From an uncultured bacterium (GTDB lineage: Bacteria > Cyanobacteriota > Vampirovibrionia > Gastranaerophilales > Gastranaerophilaceae): a stretch of 64,000 bases of DNA. The position numbers were made by a program, and so were the translations under genes. Location of the stretch: positions 1 to 64,000 of the forward strand of contig CAPQCU010000012.1 of assembly GCA_948684385.1 (NCBI GenBank), read 5' to 3'. Numbering within the stretch: the stretch's first letter is position 1; the number at the start of each line of letters is the position of its first letter. Below are positions 44,562 to 53,737 of this stretch, piece after piece. The notes beneath the pieces are model-generated. The model saw only the letters and a list, made by a program, of their open reading frames with translations, was not told where the DNA came from and made no database searches.

Positions 44562-45956
44562 ATGCCGATTATAAAACCAACAAGCCCTGCTTTGACAAGC
44601 AGAATAAATTTATTAAAATCTGTCTCAAGAGTTCCCTGTGCCTGCTGCGGCAGAGAAACTCTTCTGCCTTCTAAAAGGCAGGCTGCATGCACAAGCCTTG
44701 AAAAACCTTTAAAATCCGTATTAGATAGATTAATACCACTTCTTAAAAACAAGCAAAATATTCTTAAAGCTTTAAAAAAATTTGCAGAAGCATTTCCCAA
44801 TTTATCATTTGATAAAATTTTAGAAAATCCGGCTTGTCAGAATGCTATAAATAATAGCATCAAACAATTCTACGGACATAAAACAAACTCTAAAGAAAAG
44901 CGTGATGATTTAGCTAAAAAATTATTTGCTAAAATAAGAACTAATGTTACTCAGGATTTGCGCAGTGCTTCAACTGTTATGAAAAGGTTAGAATCATTTA
45001 AAAAATACTTAACAGAAGATAATCTTCAAATTTTTGAACAATTAGAAATCTATGCACAAAAATACCCGAGAAAATCTCTTTCTGAAATAGTTCATTCTGA
45101 TGAAGTTTATAATTTCCATAAAACAAGACAAAAACTTTTCTTACAGCAGAAAAATGATAAATTCAATTTTCATATAAGAAATATTAGTAGAATAGTAAAG
45201 CAACCATTTAAAGAAGTTAGCCAACAATTTTATGAAATAATAGAAAAAGATCCGCTTTTATTACATTACGATAATAAAACTAAAATAGGGAAGATAAAAA
45301 ACGCATATAAAGAAATTCTTAAGCAATATAACTTAGAAGAACGCAAAGAAGAAAAAGTTCTAACCGAAATAGAGAAATTGCCATTTGAACGACCTTTTGT
45401 CGATAATTTTTTTATAAGAGCTTATGAAAAAGATTATACAGACACTACAGTTGTTGATGCTCTGATTAACCCGCAGGAACGCTCGTTTGAGCATATTATT
45501 CCCCAAATAAGTAATGGAAAAGATAATATTGAAAATGGAATAATTCTTTGCCGCAGATGTAATTCTACAAGATCCTCCATTCCATATTCCGAATACTTGC
45601 AATATCATCCTGAAATGATTGAAAATACTCAAAAACAAATTGATTATTTTGCCAGGCTAATTTTAACAGGAAAGCTTGAAGCAGATTTGATGGATTGGCC
45701 GATTAAAGTTGCAAAAACATTAGTAAATTATACAGATGGGGTTGTAAACTGTGATATTTCTGCTTATCGCAAAAAAGCTTTACGCAAAATTGAAAAACAA
45801 CTACCCGAACTGCAAAAAGAAAAAAAAGAAATCAAAGCACAACAGCAAGCATTATGGCAAGAACTTGATGCTCTTAAAATAGAAGCTGAAAAAAATCGTT
45901 TGCAGAGAGAATTATATAATAATATGATTAATTTGCTTAAAACTATGAATTTATAA
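44562..45956 (+). CDS. HNH-like protein with N-terminal zinc knuckle
   Basis: The 464-residue protein has an N-terminal CACCGRETL (two cysteine pairs with a later Cys in RQAACTS) that looks like a zinc knuckle. It has a long helical middle. Near residue 305 is [30 protein letters not shown], which matches an HNH endonuclease core (His, Asn, then CxxC and Asn-Arg). It ends in a coiled coil ([20 protein letters not shown]). No mobile-element genes adjoin it. It could be a nuclease, but its target is unknown. The 3' end overlaps queA by 14 bases. Confidence 0.6.
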   Translation: MPIIKPTSPALTSRINLLKSVSRVPCACCGRETLLPSKRQAACTSLEKPLKSVLDRLIPLLKNKQNILKALKKFAEAFPNLSFDKILENPACQNAINNSIKQFYGHKTNSKEKRDDLAKKLFAKIRTNVTQDLRSASTVMKRLESFKKYLTEDNLQIFEQLEIYAQKYPRKSLSEIVHSDEVYNFHKTRQKLFLQQKNDKFNFHIRNISRIVKQPFKEVSQQFYEIIEKDPLLLHYDNKTKIGKIKNAYKEILKQYNLEERKEEKVLTEIEKLPFERPFVDNFFIRAYEKDYTDTTVVDALINPQERSFEHIIPQISNGKDNIENGIILCRRCNSTRSSIPYSEYLQYHPEMIENTQKQIDYFARLILTGKLEADLMDWPIKVAKTLVNYTDGVVNCDISAYRKKALRKIEKQLPELQKEKKEIKAQQQALWQELDALKIEAEKNRLQRELYNNMINLLKTMNL

Positions 45957-46989
45957 ACATACAGTCGCCATAGCTATAGAAACGATATTTTTCTTTTATC
46001 GCTTCTTCATAAGCTTCAAAAATAAAATCTTTTCCTGCTAAAGCGCTTACAAGCATTAAAAGAGTTGATTTTGGCAAATGGAAATTTGTAATCAGCTTAT
46101 CTACAACCTTGAATTCATAAGGGGGGTAAATGAACAATTCTGAAGCTGATTTACAAGCTTTAATTTCGCCAAATTGTTTAAACGCAGTTTCCAGAGTTCT
46201 GACCGTAGTTGTTCCGACCGCTACAATCTTTTTGCCCTCTGATTTAGCCCTGTTAATCAAATCAGCAGTTTCCTGCGTAATCTCAAAAGCTTCAGAATCC
46301 ATCTTATGTTCCAGAACATTTTCGCATTTTACAGGTCTAAAAGTTCCTATTCCAACATTCAAAGTAACATACCCGACCTGAACACCTTTAGCTTGCAGTT
46401 TTTCCAGAGCTTCATTTGTAAAATGCAAACCTGCAGTCGGAGCCGCAACTGAGCCTTCGTCTTTTGCGTAAACAGTCTGATATCGCTCAAAGTCAAGTTT
46501 TCTAAGCTCTTCGTTCGTCATCTTACGTTCGATATAAGGCGGCAGAGGAATATTTCCAACCCTGTGAAGAATATCCAGAATATCGCCTTCATAAATCATT
46601 CTAACAAGCCATTTTCCGTCATCCGGCAAAGCCTCAAGAACTTCAACCGAAAGTTCATCAGAAATTTTGATTATAGTACCAACTTTAACACGTTTAGAAG
46701 GTTTTATAAGAACTTCCCAGGTTTTATTATTTTTTTCTTTTAATAAAAATACTTCTATCTTTGCACCGGTTTCTTTAAAGCCGTAAAGTCTTGCAGGGAT
46801 TACCTTAGTATTATTCAATATCAAAACGCAGTTTTCATCAAGCAAATCCACAATATCGTAAAAATGTTTGTTTAAAATTTTATGTTCATCACAGTTTAAA
46901 ACCATCATACGAGAATTATCGCGCTTGTCACTCGGACGCTGCGCGATTAATTCTTCCGGTAAAATATAATCAAATTCTGATAGTAACAA
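45943..46989 (-). CDS. queA: S-adenosylmethionine:tRNA ribosyltransferase-isomerase
   Basis: QueA builds epoxyqueuosine in tRNA from SAM ribose. The motifs are FDYILPEELIAQRP at the start, NNTKVIPARLYG, DEGSVAAPTAGLHFT and NFHLPKSTLLMLVSA near the end. The 348 residues match. The start is TTG at 46989 with GAGG nine bases upstream, directly after yidC. A GGGGTAAAT copy lies on the antisense strand inside the gene (46123-46131). It overlaps the HNH gene convergently by 14 bases. Confidence 0.97.
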   Translation of the reverse strand: MLLSEFDYILPEELIAQRPSDKRDNSRMMVLNCDEHKILNKHFYDIVDLLDENCVLILNNTKVIPARLYGFKETGAKIEVFLLKEKNNKTWEVLIKPSKRVKVGTIIKISDELSVEVLEALPDDGKWLVRMIYEGDILDILHRVGNIPLPPYIERKMTNEELRKLDFERYQTVYAKDEGSVAAPTAGLHFTNEALEKLQAKGVQVGYVTLNVGIGTFRPVKCENVLEHKMDSEAFEITQETADLINRAKSEGKKIVAVGTTTVRTLETAFKQFGEIKACKSASELFIYPPYEFKVVDKLITNFHLPKSTLLMLVSALAGKDFIFEAYEEAIKEKYRFYSYGDCMFINS

Positions 46990-46990
46990 G

Positions 46991-48073
46991 CTATTTTTCC
47001 TCTATCTTTTTAGCATTTGCAAGGTCAACATCATCAACTTTTGCAGCTTTTTTTGCATCTTCTGCTTCAAGCTGTTTATTAATAATTACGGTTTGAATAA
47101 CCTGGAAAATATTGCTTGAAATCAAATACAAAAGAACGCCGGCAGGAATTGGAATAATTACAAAAGTAAATGTCAGCATAATAGGCATAAACGTATTCAT
47201 AGATTTTTGCATTTGTGCCTGTGCCGGATCCTGCTGAACATTTTTATTCATTGCCATCATTGCTTTTTGTGAAAGCATCATTGTTACAGCAAACAATGCA
47301 ATCAAGAGTAAAACATCATAATGGAATGAAGTTTTAACTTCTTTTGTAGGAATAGAAGAAACAAGAATGCCGTCTTTTCTTTCAAAAGTCATCTTTTCAG
47401 TTTCTTTTGTCTGAATATCAGTTACATCAATTTCTGCTTTTTCAATCTGGTCAAGCTGGCTAAACTTCAAGTTTAAGCTATCCAAACTGATTTTAAAATC
47501 TGCCGGTTCTCCCGGAACAAGCTCGCCTTGAACCTCAATTGCTTTATTAGGTTTTTCAATCTTAACATTCAACATCGGCTCTTCATCGTTTTTAAAATAA
47601 ACTTTTGCACTCTTGCCTGCCATAAATGTATCGTATTTTGAAACTCCCAATGTACCGTCATGAGAAACACCTGCAGAAGTTTTTAAAGTTGCGTCTAATC
47701 TTTTTATAAATAAGAATGGTGAGTCTCCTGCCATTTGAATAAATTGCGGGCTCATCAAAGTCGAATACAACAGAATAAATATCGGCATTTGGATTAAAAG
47801 CGGGAAGCAGCCTGCCATTGGATTGAATTTATGTTCCTTATAGAACTCCATCATTTTTTGCTGCATCATTTGAGGATTGCTTTTGTATCTTTCCTGAATA
47901 GCTTTCATCTTTGGCTGAAGCATCTGCATTGTTCTCATTGAGCGCTGCTGCGAAAGTCCTAAAGGCCACATCAAAGCTCTTACGATTACTGTTAGCAAAA
48001 TTATGCCGACTCCGTAACTGCCTGCGATTGAAAGCATTTTTAAAACGTCGATAGTTAGTGTTGTAAAATCCAT
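46991..48073 (-). CDS. yidC: Membrane protein insertase YidC, with large periplasmic-loop insert
   Basis: YidC inserts proteins into the inner membrane. The conserved core is YGVGIILLTVIVRALMWPL, FYKEHKFNPMAGCFPLLIQMPIFILLYSTL and the final helices (LLLIALFAVTMM, IMLTFTFVIIPIPAGVLLYLISSNIFQVIQ). Between about residues 110 and 235, after the loop that follows the second core helix, there is a soluble domain of roughly 115 residues with a beta-like composition (SAKVYFKNDEEP, ADFKISLDSLNLKF). Gammaproteobacterial YidC instead has its periplasmic domain at the N-terminus; an insert at this place is also known from cyanobacteria, as far as I recall. queA follows immediately. Confidence 0.92.
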   Translation of the reverse strand: MDFTTLTIDVLKMLSIAGSYGVGIILLTVIVRALMWPLGLSQQRSMRTMQMLQPKMKAIQERYKSNPQMMQQKMMEFYKEHKFNPMAGCFPLLIQMPIFILLYSTLMSPQFIQMAGDSPFLFIKRLDATLKTSAGVSHDGTLGVSKYDTFMAGKSAKVYFKNDEEPMLNVKIEKPNKAIEVQGELVPGEPADFKISLDSLNLKFSQLDQIEKAEIDVTDIQTKETEKMTFERKDGILVSSIPTKEVKTSFHYDVLLLIALFAVTMMLSQKAMMAMNKNVQQDPAQAQMQKSMNTFMPIMLTFTFVIIPIPAGVLLYLISSNIFQVIQTVIINKQLEAEDAKKAAKVDDVDLANAKKIEEK

Positions 48074-48104
48074 ATTCTCTTCCCTAAATTGTGTCTTATA
48101 TCAA

Positions 48105-48128
48105 AAAAGTGTGCTCACGCACACTTTT
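48105..48128 (-). terminator. Terminator after fliN
   Basis: A perfect 10-base stem (48105-48114 with 48119-48128) and 4-base loop are followed on the minus strand by six T residues. Confidence 0.85.
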
Positions 48129-48164
48129 AAAATACTTGAAAGACAGTTCAATGTCAATTTTATC

Positions 48165-48629
48165 TTATTCTGCATCTTTATTTGAATTTGAGCTGATTGT
48201 ATTCAATCTTCTTGCAGGGTCTGTAATATGCGTTATTCTCAAGCCGAAATTGTCTTCTATTACAACAACTTCTCCATAAGCAATAAGTTTTCCGTTTGCA
48301 TAAAGCTCTACAGGCTCACCAGCCGCTTTATTCAAAGTTACAATTGAACCTTTTGTGAGCTCAAGAACTTTCTTAATAGGAAGTTCTGTTTTACCAAGCT
48401 CTACAGTCAATTGAAGCTTAACATCAAGCAAGATATTCAAATTCTGATTTGGAGGACCTTGTATTTGATCCATATCTTCAAAAGATGCAAACTGAACCGG
48501 CTGCACAGTTACAGTTTTTTCTTCAACTTCTTCATCTTCTGCATCTGTAAAAAGCGGTTTTGAAAATTCTGAGTTGGCATGCGCCTCGAGCTCTTCATCA
48601 AAATCTTTTATATCATCGTCTTCAAACAT
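48165..48629 (-). CDS. fliN: Flagellar motor switch protein FliN
   Basis: FliN is part of the cytoplasmic switch ring. After an acidic N-terminal region of about 70 residues, the SpoA domain reads NILLDVKLQLTVELGKTELPIKKVLELTKGSIVTLNKAAGEPVELYANGKLIAYGEVVVIEDNFGLRI in pieces typical of FliN. It ends the fliL-fliM-fliN group before a terminator. The 154 residues include a longer acidic linker than in E. coli (137). Confidence 0.93.
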   Translation of the reverse strand: MFEDDDIKDFDEELEAHANSEFSKPLFTDAEDEEVEEKTVTVQPVQFASFEDMDQIQGPPNQNLNILLDVKLQLTVELGKTELPIKKVLELTKGSIVTLNKAAGEPVELYANGKLIAYGEVVVIEDNFGLRITHITDPARRLNTISSNSNKDAE

Positions 48630-48641
48630 CCAAAAACCTCT

Positions 48642-49616
48642 CTAAAAATAGTTTCTTAATAATTCGTGCATTTCATCATACACATCTGTTATCTTAACAC
48701 AAATTTTATCCTTCAAAGTACCGGGTCTTGCAAAGAACTTTTTCTCGCCGTTTACTTTGACAATCAAATCATCCTGAACTTTATTATCAAGCTTAATTAT
48801 ATCACCTTCAGAAAGCTGTAAGAAATCATCCAGAGTTATATTACACTGACCAAACTGAACCCTTAAATCAACATTTGAAGTATTAATTTTGGTTATCATT
48901 TTCATTCTTTCATCATTAGAAGCAACAAGACCTTTTGTCTGGAAAATATGCTGTGTGCTCAAATGCCCGAGAACTGTTTCTAAAACCGGATAAGGGAAAC
49001 ACAAGCTAAACAGCCCGAAATGTTTACCGGAAATCTGAACTTCAAACGTCAAAAGCGCTACGATTTCACCAGCAGTTGCAACCTGAATAGACTGGTAATT
49101 ATCATCCAAACTTATAAATTTTCCGGTTACAGGAATAATCGCATTCCAGGAATCTTCAAGAGACTTAATAATAATATTTATTATCTTCTTGGCAAGCGCT
49201 TTTTCAATATCGGTAAGCTCTCTTGTTTGATTTTCAATATTACCGACGCCTCCGAGCATTCTGTTTACAATGCAGGAGATAACTTCAAAGCTTATACCTA
49301 AAAGAACCTGACCTGACAAAGGTTCAAACTCAAAAACCCCTACACTAATTGGAGACGGCATAGAGCGAACAAACTCTTCATAAGTCAGCTGGTCAACAGA
49401 CACAATCTCAATCTCCACACGCATACGTAAATAACCGCTAAGCACAAGAGAAATCGCTTTAGAGAATTCTCTGTGAATATCTCTCAAAGCACGCAGGTTA
49501 TCTTTTGAAAATTTATCAGGACGGCGGAAGTTATAAAGCTTATAACTCTTATGTTCCGTATCCGTAAAATCATCAAAGATTTCTGTATTAATTTTTTTCT
49601 TACTGCTTTCTGTCAT
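48642..49616 (-). CDS. fliM: Flagellar motor switch protein FliM
   Basis: FliM binds CheY-phosphate and forms the middle of the switch complex. The N-terminus has YNFRRPDKFSKDNLRALRDIHREFSKAISLVLSGYLR, the middle has PSPISVGVFEFEPLSGQVLLGIS and a CheC-like fold, and a C-terminal SpoA-type domain ends with GEKKFFARPGTLKDKICVKI. The 324 residues match. It lies between fliL and fliN. The very N-terminal EIDALL-type CheY-binding motif is not clear here. Confidence 0.93.
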   Translation of the reverse strand: MTESSKKKINTEIFDDFTDTEHKSYKLYNFRRPDKFSKDNLRALRDIHREFSKAISLVLSGYLRMRVEIEIVSVDQLTYEEFVRSMPSPISVGVFEFEPLSGQVLLGISFEVISCIVNRMLGGVGNIENQTRELTDIEKALAKKIINIIIKSLEDSWNAIIPVTGKFISLDDNYQSIQVATAGEIVALLTFEVQISGKHFGLFSLCFPYPVLETVLGHLSTQHIFQTKGLVASNDERMKMITKINTSNVDLRVQFGQCNITLDDFLQLSEGDIIKLDNKVQDDLIVKVNGEKKFFARPGTLKDKICVKITDVYDEMHELLRNYF

Positions 49617-49668
49617 TTACCTGTACCGTTACTACTGTTTATTAGTTTTGACTTATAAAACCCATTAT

Positions 49669-49677
49669 ATTTACCCC
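49669..49677 (-). repeat. GGGGTAAAT motif at the fliL stop
   Basis: The fliL TAG stop runs directly into the motif (TAGGGGTAAAT) on the minus strand. Confidence 0.6.
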
Positions 49678-50291
49678 TATTGGATTATAAATTGACCGAA
49701 ACTTACTCTTAAAACTTCTCTTTCTCCACCGAGAATAGAATTTATATCATTAGTAATCTGTTCTTTTGAAAGCTCTTTACCTGCAGCAGTCGCAAGTTCT
49801 GCGGAAGTTTTACTTGAAAGGTTTGTAATAACAGCGTCTCTAATCGCCGGTTTGTACTGGTTCATTTCTTTTTGGATTTCTTCCATCGGATCAGCAGCCG
49901 GCGCAGCTTCGCCATGACCACCGTGTCCGCCGCTCTTAGCAGGAGCCGCTTCCTGAAAATCCGTATCTTTTTTCGTTACTTCTATTGCAACATTAACCTT
50001 CAAATACTTCTTCTGGTTTTCATCACAAAGGTTCAAAATAAAATCACCCAAATCCACAATAATTCCTTTTTGGATTTCGTCTTCATCACCTTCGTCTTCC
50101 AGCTCTTCCTGTGATATGTTAATAGAAGCAATTTTCTGTGTGATTAAGTTTTCCATTACAACGTAATTTACACCTGCAAAAACTATAAACATTATAACAA
50201 TTGATGCAATCGTAAGAATCAAAAATTTGGTAAGATCTTGTTGTTTTCCATCTCCAGCATTATTATCAGCCATATTATTACTATTCTCCAT
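49677..50291 (-). CDS. fliL: Flagellar basal-body associated protein FliL
   Basis: The 204-residue protein has one membrane helix (ILTIASIVIMFIVFAGVNYVVM) and a periplasmic domain with VDLGDFILNLCDENQKKYLKVNVAIEVTKKD and RDAVITNLSSKTSAELATAAGKE, ending in VLRVSFGQFIIQ, which is typical of FliL. It assists stator function. A Gly/His/Ala-rich insert (SGGHGGHGEAAPAAD) lies near residue 120. It overlaps the preceding MotB-like gene by eleven bases. Confidence 0.85.
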   Translation of the reverse strand: MENSNNMADNNAGDGKQQDLTKFLILTIASIVIMFIVFAGVNYVVMENLITQKIASINISQEELEDEGDEDEIQKGIIVDLGDFILNLCDENQKKYLKVNVAIEVTKKDTDFQEAAPAKSGGHGGHGEAAPAADPMEEIQKEMNQYKPAIRDAVITNLSSKTSAELATAAGKELSKEQITNDINSILGGEREVLRVSFGQFIIQ

Positions 50292-50802
50292 CTATACTGC
50301 TTCGTATTATTATATCAATTCTATTAGAATAATTACCACCATTATTTGATGTATTTATTGCAGGCATAAACTCACCATATCCGACAAGATAAATACGCTC
50401 CGAAGGTATCACCGGTTCATGTTTCAAAAAAACATCTCCAACATTTCCCGCTATAACAGACGAAAACTCCCAGTTCTTTCCCTTTATCCCCTCAGGAACT
50501 TTATCTGTGTGCACTTCTATTATAACAGGATTTTTTATTTTTGCCAAAAAATATTCTACGCAGGTTAATTTTTTCTCCAGTTCCGGAGTTATTCTATGGT
50601 AATTCGCTTCCGGATTTTCAAGTTCAACCGAAACAACAACTCCTCTAATTTCCTTTTTTACTTCAACTCCCTCACATTCAGACAAGCTGTTTTTTACTTT
50701 TTCATAAAGATTTGTGATAGAAGTTTCGCCTAATACATAGAAAGTATCAGCAAAAGCACAAATTTGTATGGAAATTAAAAGTAAAAACACAAATTTTTTC
50801 AT
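50281..50802 (-). CDS. MotB/OmpA-like periplasmic protein
   Basis: The 173-residue protein has a cleavable signal peptide (MKKFVFLLLISIQICAFA) and then an OmpA/MotB-like peptidoglycan-binding region: VIIEVHTDKVPEGIKGKNWEFSSVIAGNV, then SERIYLVGYGEFMPAINTSNNGG and SNRIDIIIRS. MotB normally has an N-terminal membrane helix for the stator, which this lacks, so it is not a standard stator subunit. It overlaps fliL and lies in the switch operon, which suggests a role as stator aid or wall anchor near the motor. Confidence 0.7.
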   Translation of the reverse strand: MKKFVFLLLISIQICAFADTFYVLGETSITNLYEKVKNSLSECEGVEVKKEIRGVVVSVELENPEANYHRITPELEKKLTCVEYFLAKIKNPVIIEVHTDKVPEGIKGKNWEFSSVIAGNVGDVFLKHEPVIPSERIYLVGYGEFMPAINTSNNGGNYSNRIDIIIRSSIDGE

Positions 50803-50837
50803 TTTAATATAATTTATGATTTTTCTGAAAAAATAAA

Positions 50838-50865
50838 TTGGTTTTTCGGGGAATTGTTATATAAT
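50838..50865 (+). promoter_or_regulatory. Leaderless promoter of the histidine kinase
   Basis: TATAAT (50860-50865) ends six bases before the ATG at 50872. TTGGTT (50838-50843) at 16 bases is a weak -35. There is no ribosome binding site. Confidence 0.6.
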
Positions 50866-50871
50866 ATTGTT

Positions 50872-52518
50872 ATGGGGAAGTTTGATTTATTTAATAAGTT
50901 CAATAGTGCTGTTATTGTAATCAATGGTGCTAGTGAAACGGTTTTTAGAAACAATGTTTTTAAAAGAATTTTTCCTGATTTTAAAAATATTGAAAAGTTT
51001 TCACATAAACTTAATTACAATGTCTGTGCACTTGTGAGCAATGACGTAACTGTCCATTCTCCAATTACGCAGGCATTAAACTCCAAAGAAGATTTTTCAG
51101 CCTATGTAACATATCAAACATTATCAAATGAGCTTTTTTTCTATGATATGAATTCGACGAAAAAAGGAATACATACTATAATATTTTTTACTGATGTAAC
51201 CGCAAAAATTCAGCTTGAAAATATTACACAAAAAAATCTGAACTTTCAAAAAAAGATAAATCTTTTAGAAGAAGATAATAAAAACTTATCAAAAATAAAG
51301 CTTCAAGCTCAATCTCAAGCAATGAAACTTCTCCTGTTAAACAATATTTCTAACATTATAAGAGAATCCATTGACACGTCAATTATTTTAAAATCTGCTC
51401 TTGATGAGTTAGCACAAATGTTTGGAGCTTTTAGAGCTTATTATGCAGCATCCGTCGAAAATTCCAAATTCAAAATTTTAGAATCTTTTGACAAAAAAGA
51501 AAAAAATTTAGAAATATCTTTTGATAAAGATGTAAATAAATATATTAATGAAGGCAAAGTTTCATGCTTAAGCTGTATTAAAGAATATAAAGATGCAAAA
51601 CCGTTTAAAGAACTTGTACAGAGAATTGTTTTACCAATTTATCATTTAAATAAATTATTAGGAGTTATTGTACTTTCAACAAAACAAAAAACAAAGCTTG
51701 ACGGCACTTTAGAGGTTTTAGACGGAGTTTCTTCTCAGCTAGGAAATGCAATCATACAAGCAGAACTTTATCAAAAAAATAAACAAATGGTTAAAGATTT
51801 AACTAAGACTTTAGAAGAGCTTAAAGATACACAATTAAAGCTTATAAATTCTGAAAAAATGGCTTCATTAGGTCAGCTGGTAGCTGGAGTTGCGCACGAA
51901 ATCAACACTCCGGTTGCTTCAATAAAATCGAATAATGAAATAACAAAAAAACTTATTTCACAAATTGAAAATTCAGAAACAGGAGAATTATTAAAAGAAA
52001 TTAATGAAATTGACTCGGAAGCAATTGCAAGAATTAACAGATTAGTAATATCTTTAAGAAAGTTTGTAAGGCTCGACGAAGCTGAGCTTCAGGAAGCAGA
52101 TATTAACAAAGAAATAGATTTAACTCTTGATTTAATCAGGCATGAAACAAAAAACAGAATAGAAATCGTCAAGAATTATTCATCACTTCCGCCGGTTAAA
52201 TGTTATCCGAATATGCTTAATCAGGTGTTCATGAACATTCTTGTAAACGCGACCCACGCAATAAAAGAGCAAGGAAAAATAACTATTGACACAAATTACA
52301 AAAACAACAATCTTGAAGTAAAAATAAAAGATAACGGCTGCGGAATAAAAGAGCCGGATAAAATATTTTTTGCAGGATACACAACAAAAGGAGTAGGGGT
52401 CGGAACCGGCTTAGGGCTTGCAATTTCACAAAAAATAATAGAAAAGCACAAGGGTAAAATTTCTGTAAAAACAAAACTGAATGAAGGAAGCGAATTTGCT
52501 ATTACTATCCCGGGGTAG
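50872..52518 (+). CDS. Soluble sensor histidine kinase with GAF-like domain
   Basis: The 548-residue kinase has a PAS-like N-terminal part (about 1-110), a coiled linker, and a GAF-like part (about 150-300). The dimerisation region has EKMASLGQLVAGVAHEINTPVAS with the phosphorylated His near residue 344. The ATP-binding lid has DNGCGIKEPDKIFFAGYTTK and GTGLGLAISQKIIEKH. No membrane helix is seen, so it senses an internal signal. The response regulator is not adjacent. The start was chosen from a promoter six bases upstream; a longer frame to 50854 would begin inside the -10 region. Confidence 0.88.
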   Translation: MGKFDLFNKFNSAVIVINGASETVFRNNVFKRIFPDFKNIEKFSHKLNYNVCALVSNDVTVHSPITQALNSKEDFSAYVTYQTLSNELFFYDMNSTKKGIHTIIFFTDVTAKIQLENITQKNLNFQKKINLLEEDNKNLSKIKLQAQSQAMKLLLLNNISNIIRESIDTSIILKSALDELAQMFGAFRAYYAASVENSKFKILESFDKKEKNLEISFDKDVNKYINEGKVSCLSCIKEYKDAKPFKELVQRIVLPIYHLNKLLGVIVLSTKQKTKLDGTLEVLDGVSSQLGNAIIQAELYQKNKQMVKDLTKTLEELKDTQLKLINSEKMASLGQLVAGVAHEINTPVASIKSNNEITKKLISQIENSETGELLKEINEIDSEAIARINRLVISLRKFVRLDEAELQEADINKEIDLTLDLIRHETKNRIEIVKNYSSLPPVKCYPNMLNQVFMNILVNATHAIKEQGKITIDTNYKNNNLEVKIKDNGCGIKEPDKIFFAGYTTKGVGVGTGLGLAISQKIIEKHKGKISVKTKLNEGSEFAITIPG

Positions 52519-52813
52519 TAGGAATATTTAAGAAGTGTAAAGCTTGATTTTTCACTTGAGTACTAACTTTCAGGATTATCACAATTATAATATTAATTAA
52601 CTTTTGTAAAAATATACAGCAGAGTAGTTATAAAAATGTAAAAATATGATATATTAATACTACTGAGATTAAGTGTAAATTTTACCCTAAATAAAAAGGG
52701 AATGTAACAAAAATTTAACAAATCGAAAGATAAAGGCAATTAATTAGAACAACAAAACTTTATATAACTGTGTAGAAGTTAAAATTTATATTTGCATATC
52801 GGAGGTAACGTGT
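52519..52813. other. Long non-coding gap before the HEAT-repeat gene
   Basis: This 295-base AT-rich stretch has no coding frame that looks real. AAGTGTAAA near 52534 and TTTTCACTT near 52550 form a short imperfect hairpin, possibly the end of the kinase transcript. The rest probably holds the promoter and a leader for the HEAT gene. A GGAGG site lies just before its ATG. Confidence 0.4.
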
Positions 52814-53671
52814 ATGGCAATTACAGTGAACGGCAAAAAGAAACAAGTAAAGAAAACTTTTCAAGAACTTATTAACGACTTGATGGGTTCAAGTTCTGAA
52901 AAAGTTAGATATAATGCTGCCCGTGTTTTAGGTGAAATGGGCGATTCTAAAGCTGTTGAACCGTTAATTGATGTTTTAAAGAATGACAAAAACGGTTCTG
53001 TTCGTTTATATGCAGCACGTGCATTGGGCGAATTGGGTGATTCTAAAGCAACTGAACATTTAATTGAATCTTTAAGAGAAGACCGAAATGTTGACGTTAG
53101 AGTTCGTGCAGCTCGCGCACTCGGTCGTCTTGGCGGTAAAATCGTTGTTGAACCGCTTGTTGAAGCTTTGAACGATGAAAATTCTCAAGTGTGCATCACA
53201 GCAACAGATGCTCTAATTGAAATCGGCGATGTTGCAACAGATGCTTTAATGAAATCTTTAGACCACGAAAAAGTTAACGTCAGATGCGACGCAACAAGAG
53301 CTTTAGGCGAAATCGGAAACAAAAAATGCGTTGATAAAATTATCAACATGCTTTACGACGAATGGGTTAACGTAAGAATTTATGCAGTAACTTCTTTAGG
53401 TAAGCTTAACGACAAAAAAGCGGTTCCTGCATTAATTGATGTTATGAAAAACCGTTCTGAAAATGATTTAGTCAGAGCCGGTGCCGCTGCAGCTTTAGGC
53501 GTACTTCGCGACCAGAGAGCTCTTCTTCCTTTAAGAGAATTAATTATGGAAGCTGAAGAGTTAGGCGAATTAGAAGATACAGCACTTAAATCTTTCAAAA
53601 AGATTATGGCTGCTAACTGGCAAGCTATCCCGGGTGCTACCCAACAGAAAAAACCAGCTGGAACTTTCTAG
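52814..53671 (+). CDS. HEAT-repeat protein (PBS-lyase type)
   Basis: The 285-residue protein is built of about seven HEAT repeats of roughly 31 residues, for example VRYNAARVLGEMGDSKAVEP, VRLYAARALGELGDSKATEH, VRVRAARALGRLGGKIVVEP, and similar units later. Such repeats occur in cyanobacterial phycobilin lyases, but also in many scaffold proteins; no catalytic site is seen, and pigment attachment is unlikely here. It probably binds a partner protein. It has a strong GGAGG site. Confidence 0.85.
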   Translation: MAITVNGKKKQVKKTFQELINDLMGSSSEKVRYNAARVLGEMGDSKAVEPLIDVLKNDKNGSVRLYAARALGELGDSKATEHLIESLREDRNVDVRVRAARALGRLGGKIVVEPLVEALNDENSQVCITATDALIEIGDVATDALMKSLDHEKVNVRCDATRALGEIGNKKCVDKIINMLYDEWVNVRIYAVTSLGKLNDKKAVPALIDVMKNRSENDLVRAGAAAALGVLRDQRALLPLRELIMEAEELGELEDTALKSFKKIMAANWQAIPGATQQKKPAGTF

Positions 53672-53680
53672 AGCAGGGGA

Positions 53681-53689
53681 GGGGTAAAT
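53681..53689 (+). repeat. GGGGTAAAT motif after the HEAT gene
   Basis: One sense copy lies nine bases after the stop codon of the HEAT-repeat gene. Confidence 0.55.
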
Positions 53690-53697
53690 ATTTATTA

Positions 53698-53732
53698 AAA
53701 TGGCGGATTTGATTTTATCAAATCCGCCATTT
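53698..53732. terminator. Bidirectional terminator between the HEAT gene and the dehydrogenase
   Basis: A perfect 16-base stem (53698-53713 with 53717-53732) with a 3-base loop starts with A's and ends with T's. Both neighbouring genes converge on it. Confidence 0.88.
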
Positions 53733-53737
53733 GTTAT

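Noticed and set aside
52814..53671. HEAT protein as a phycobilin lyase
   Set aside because: Only generic HEAT repeats are seen and no phycobiliprotein genes are present.
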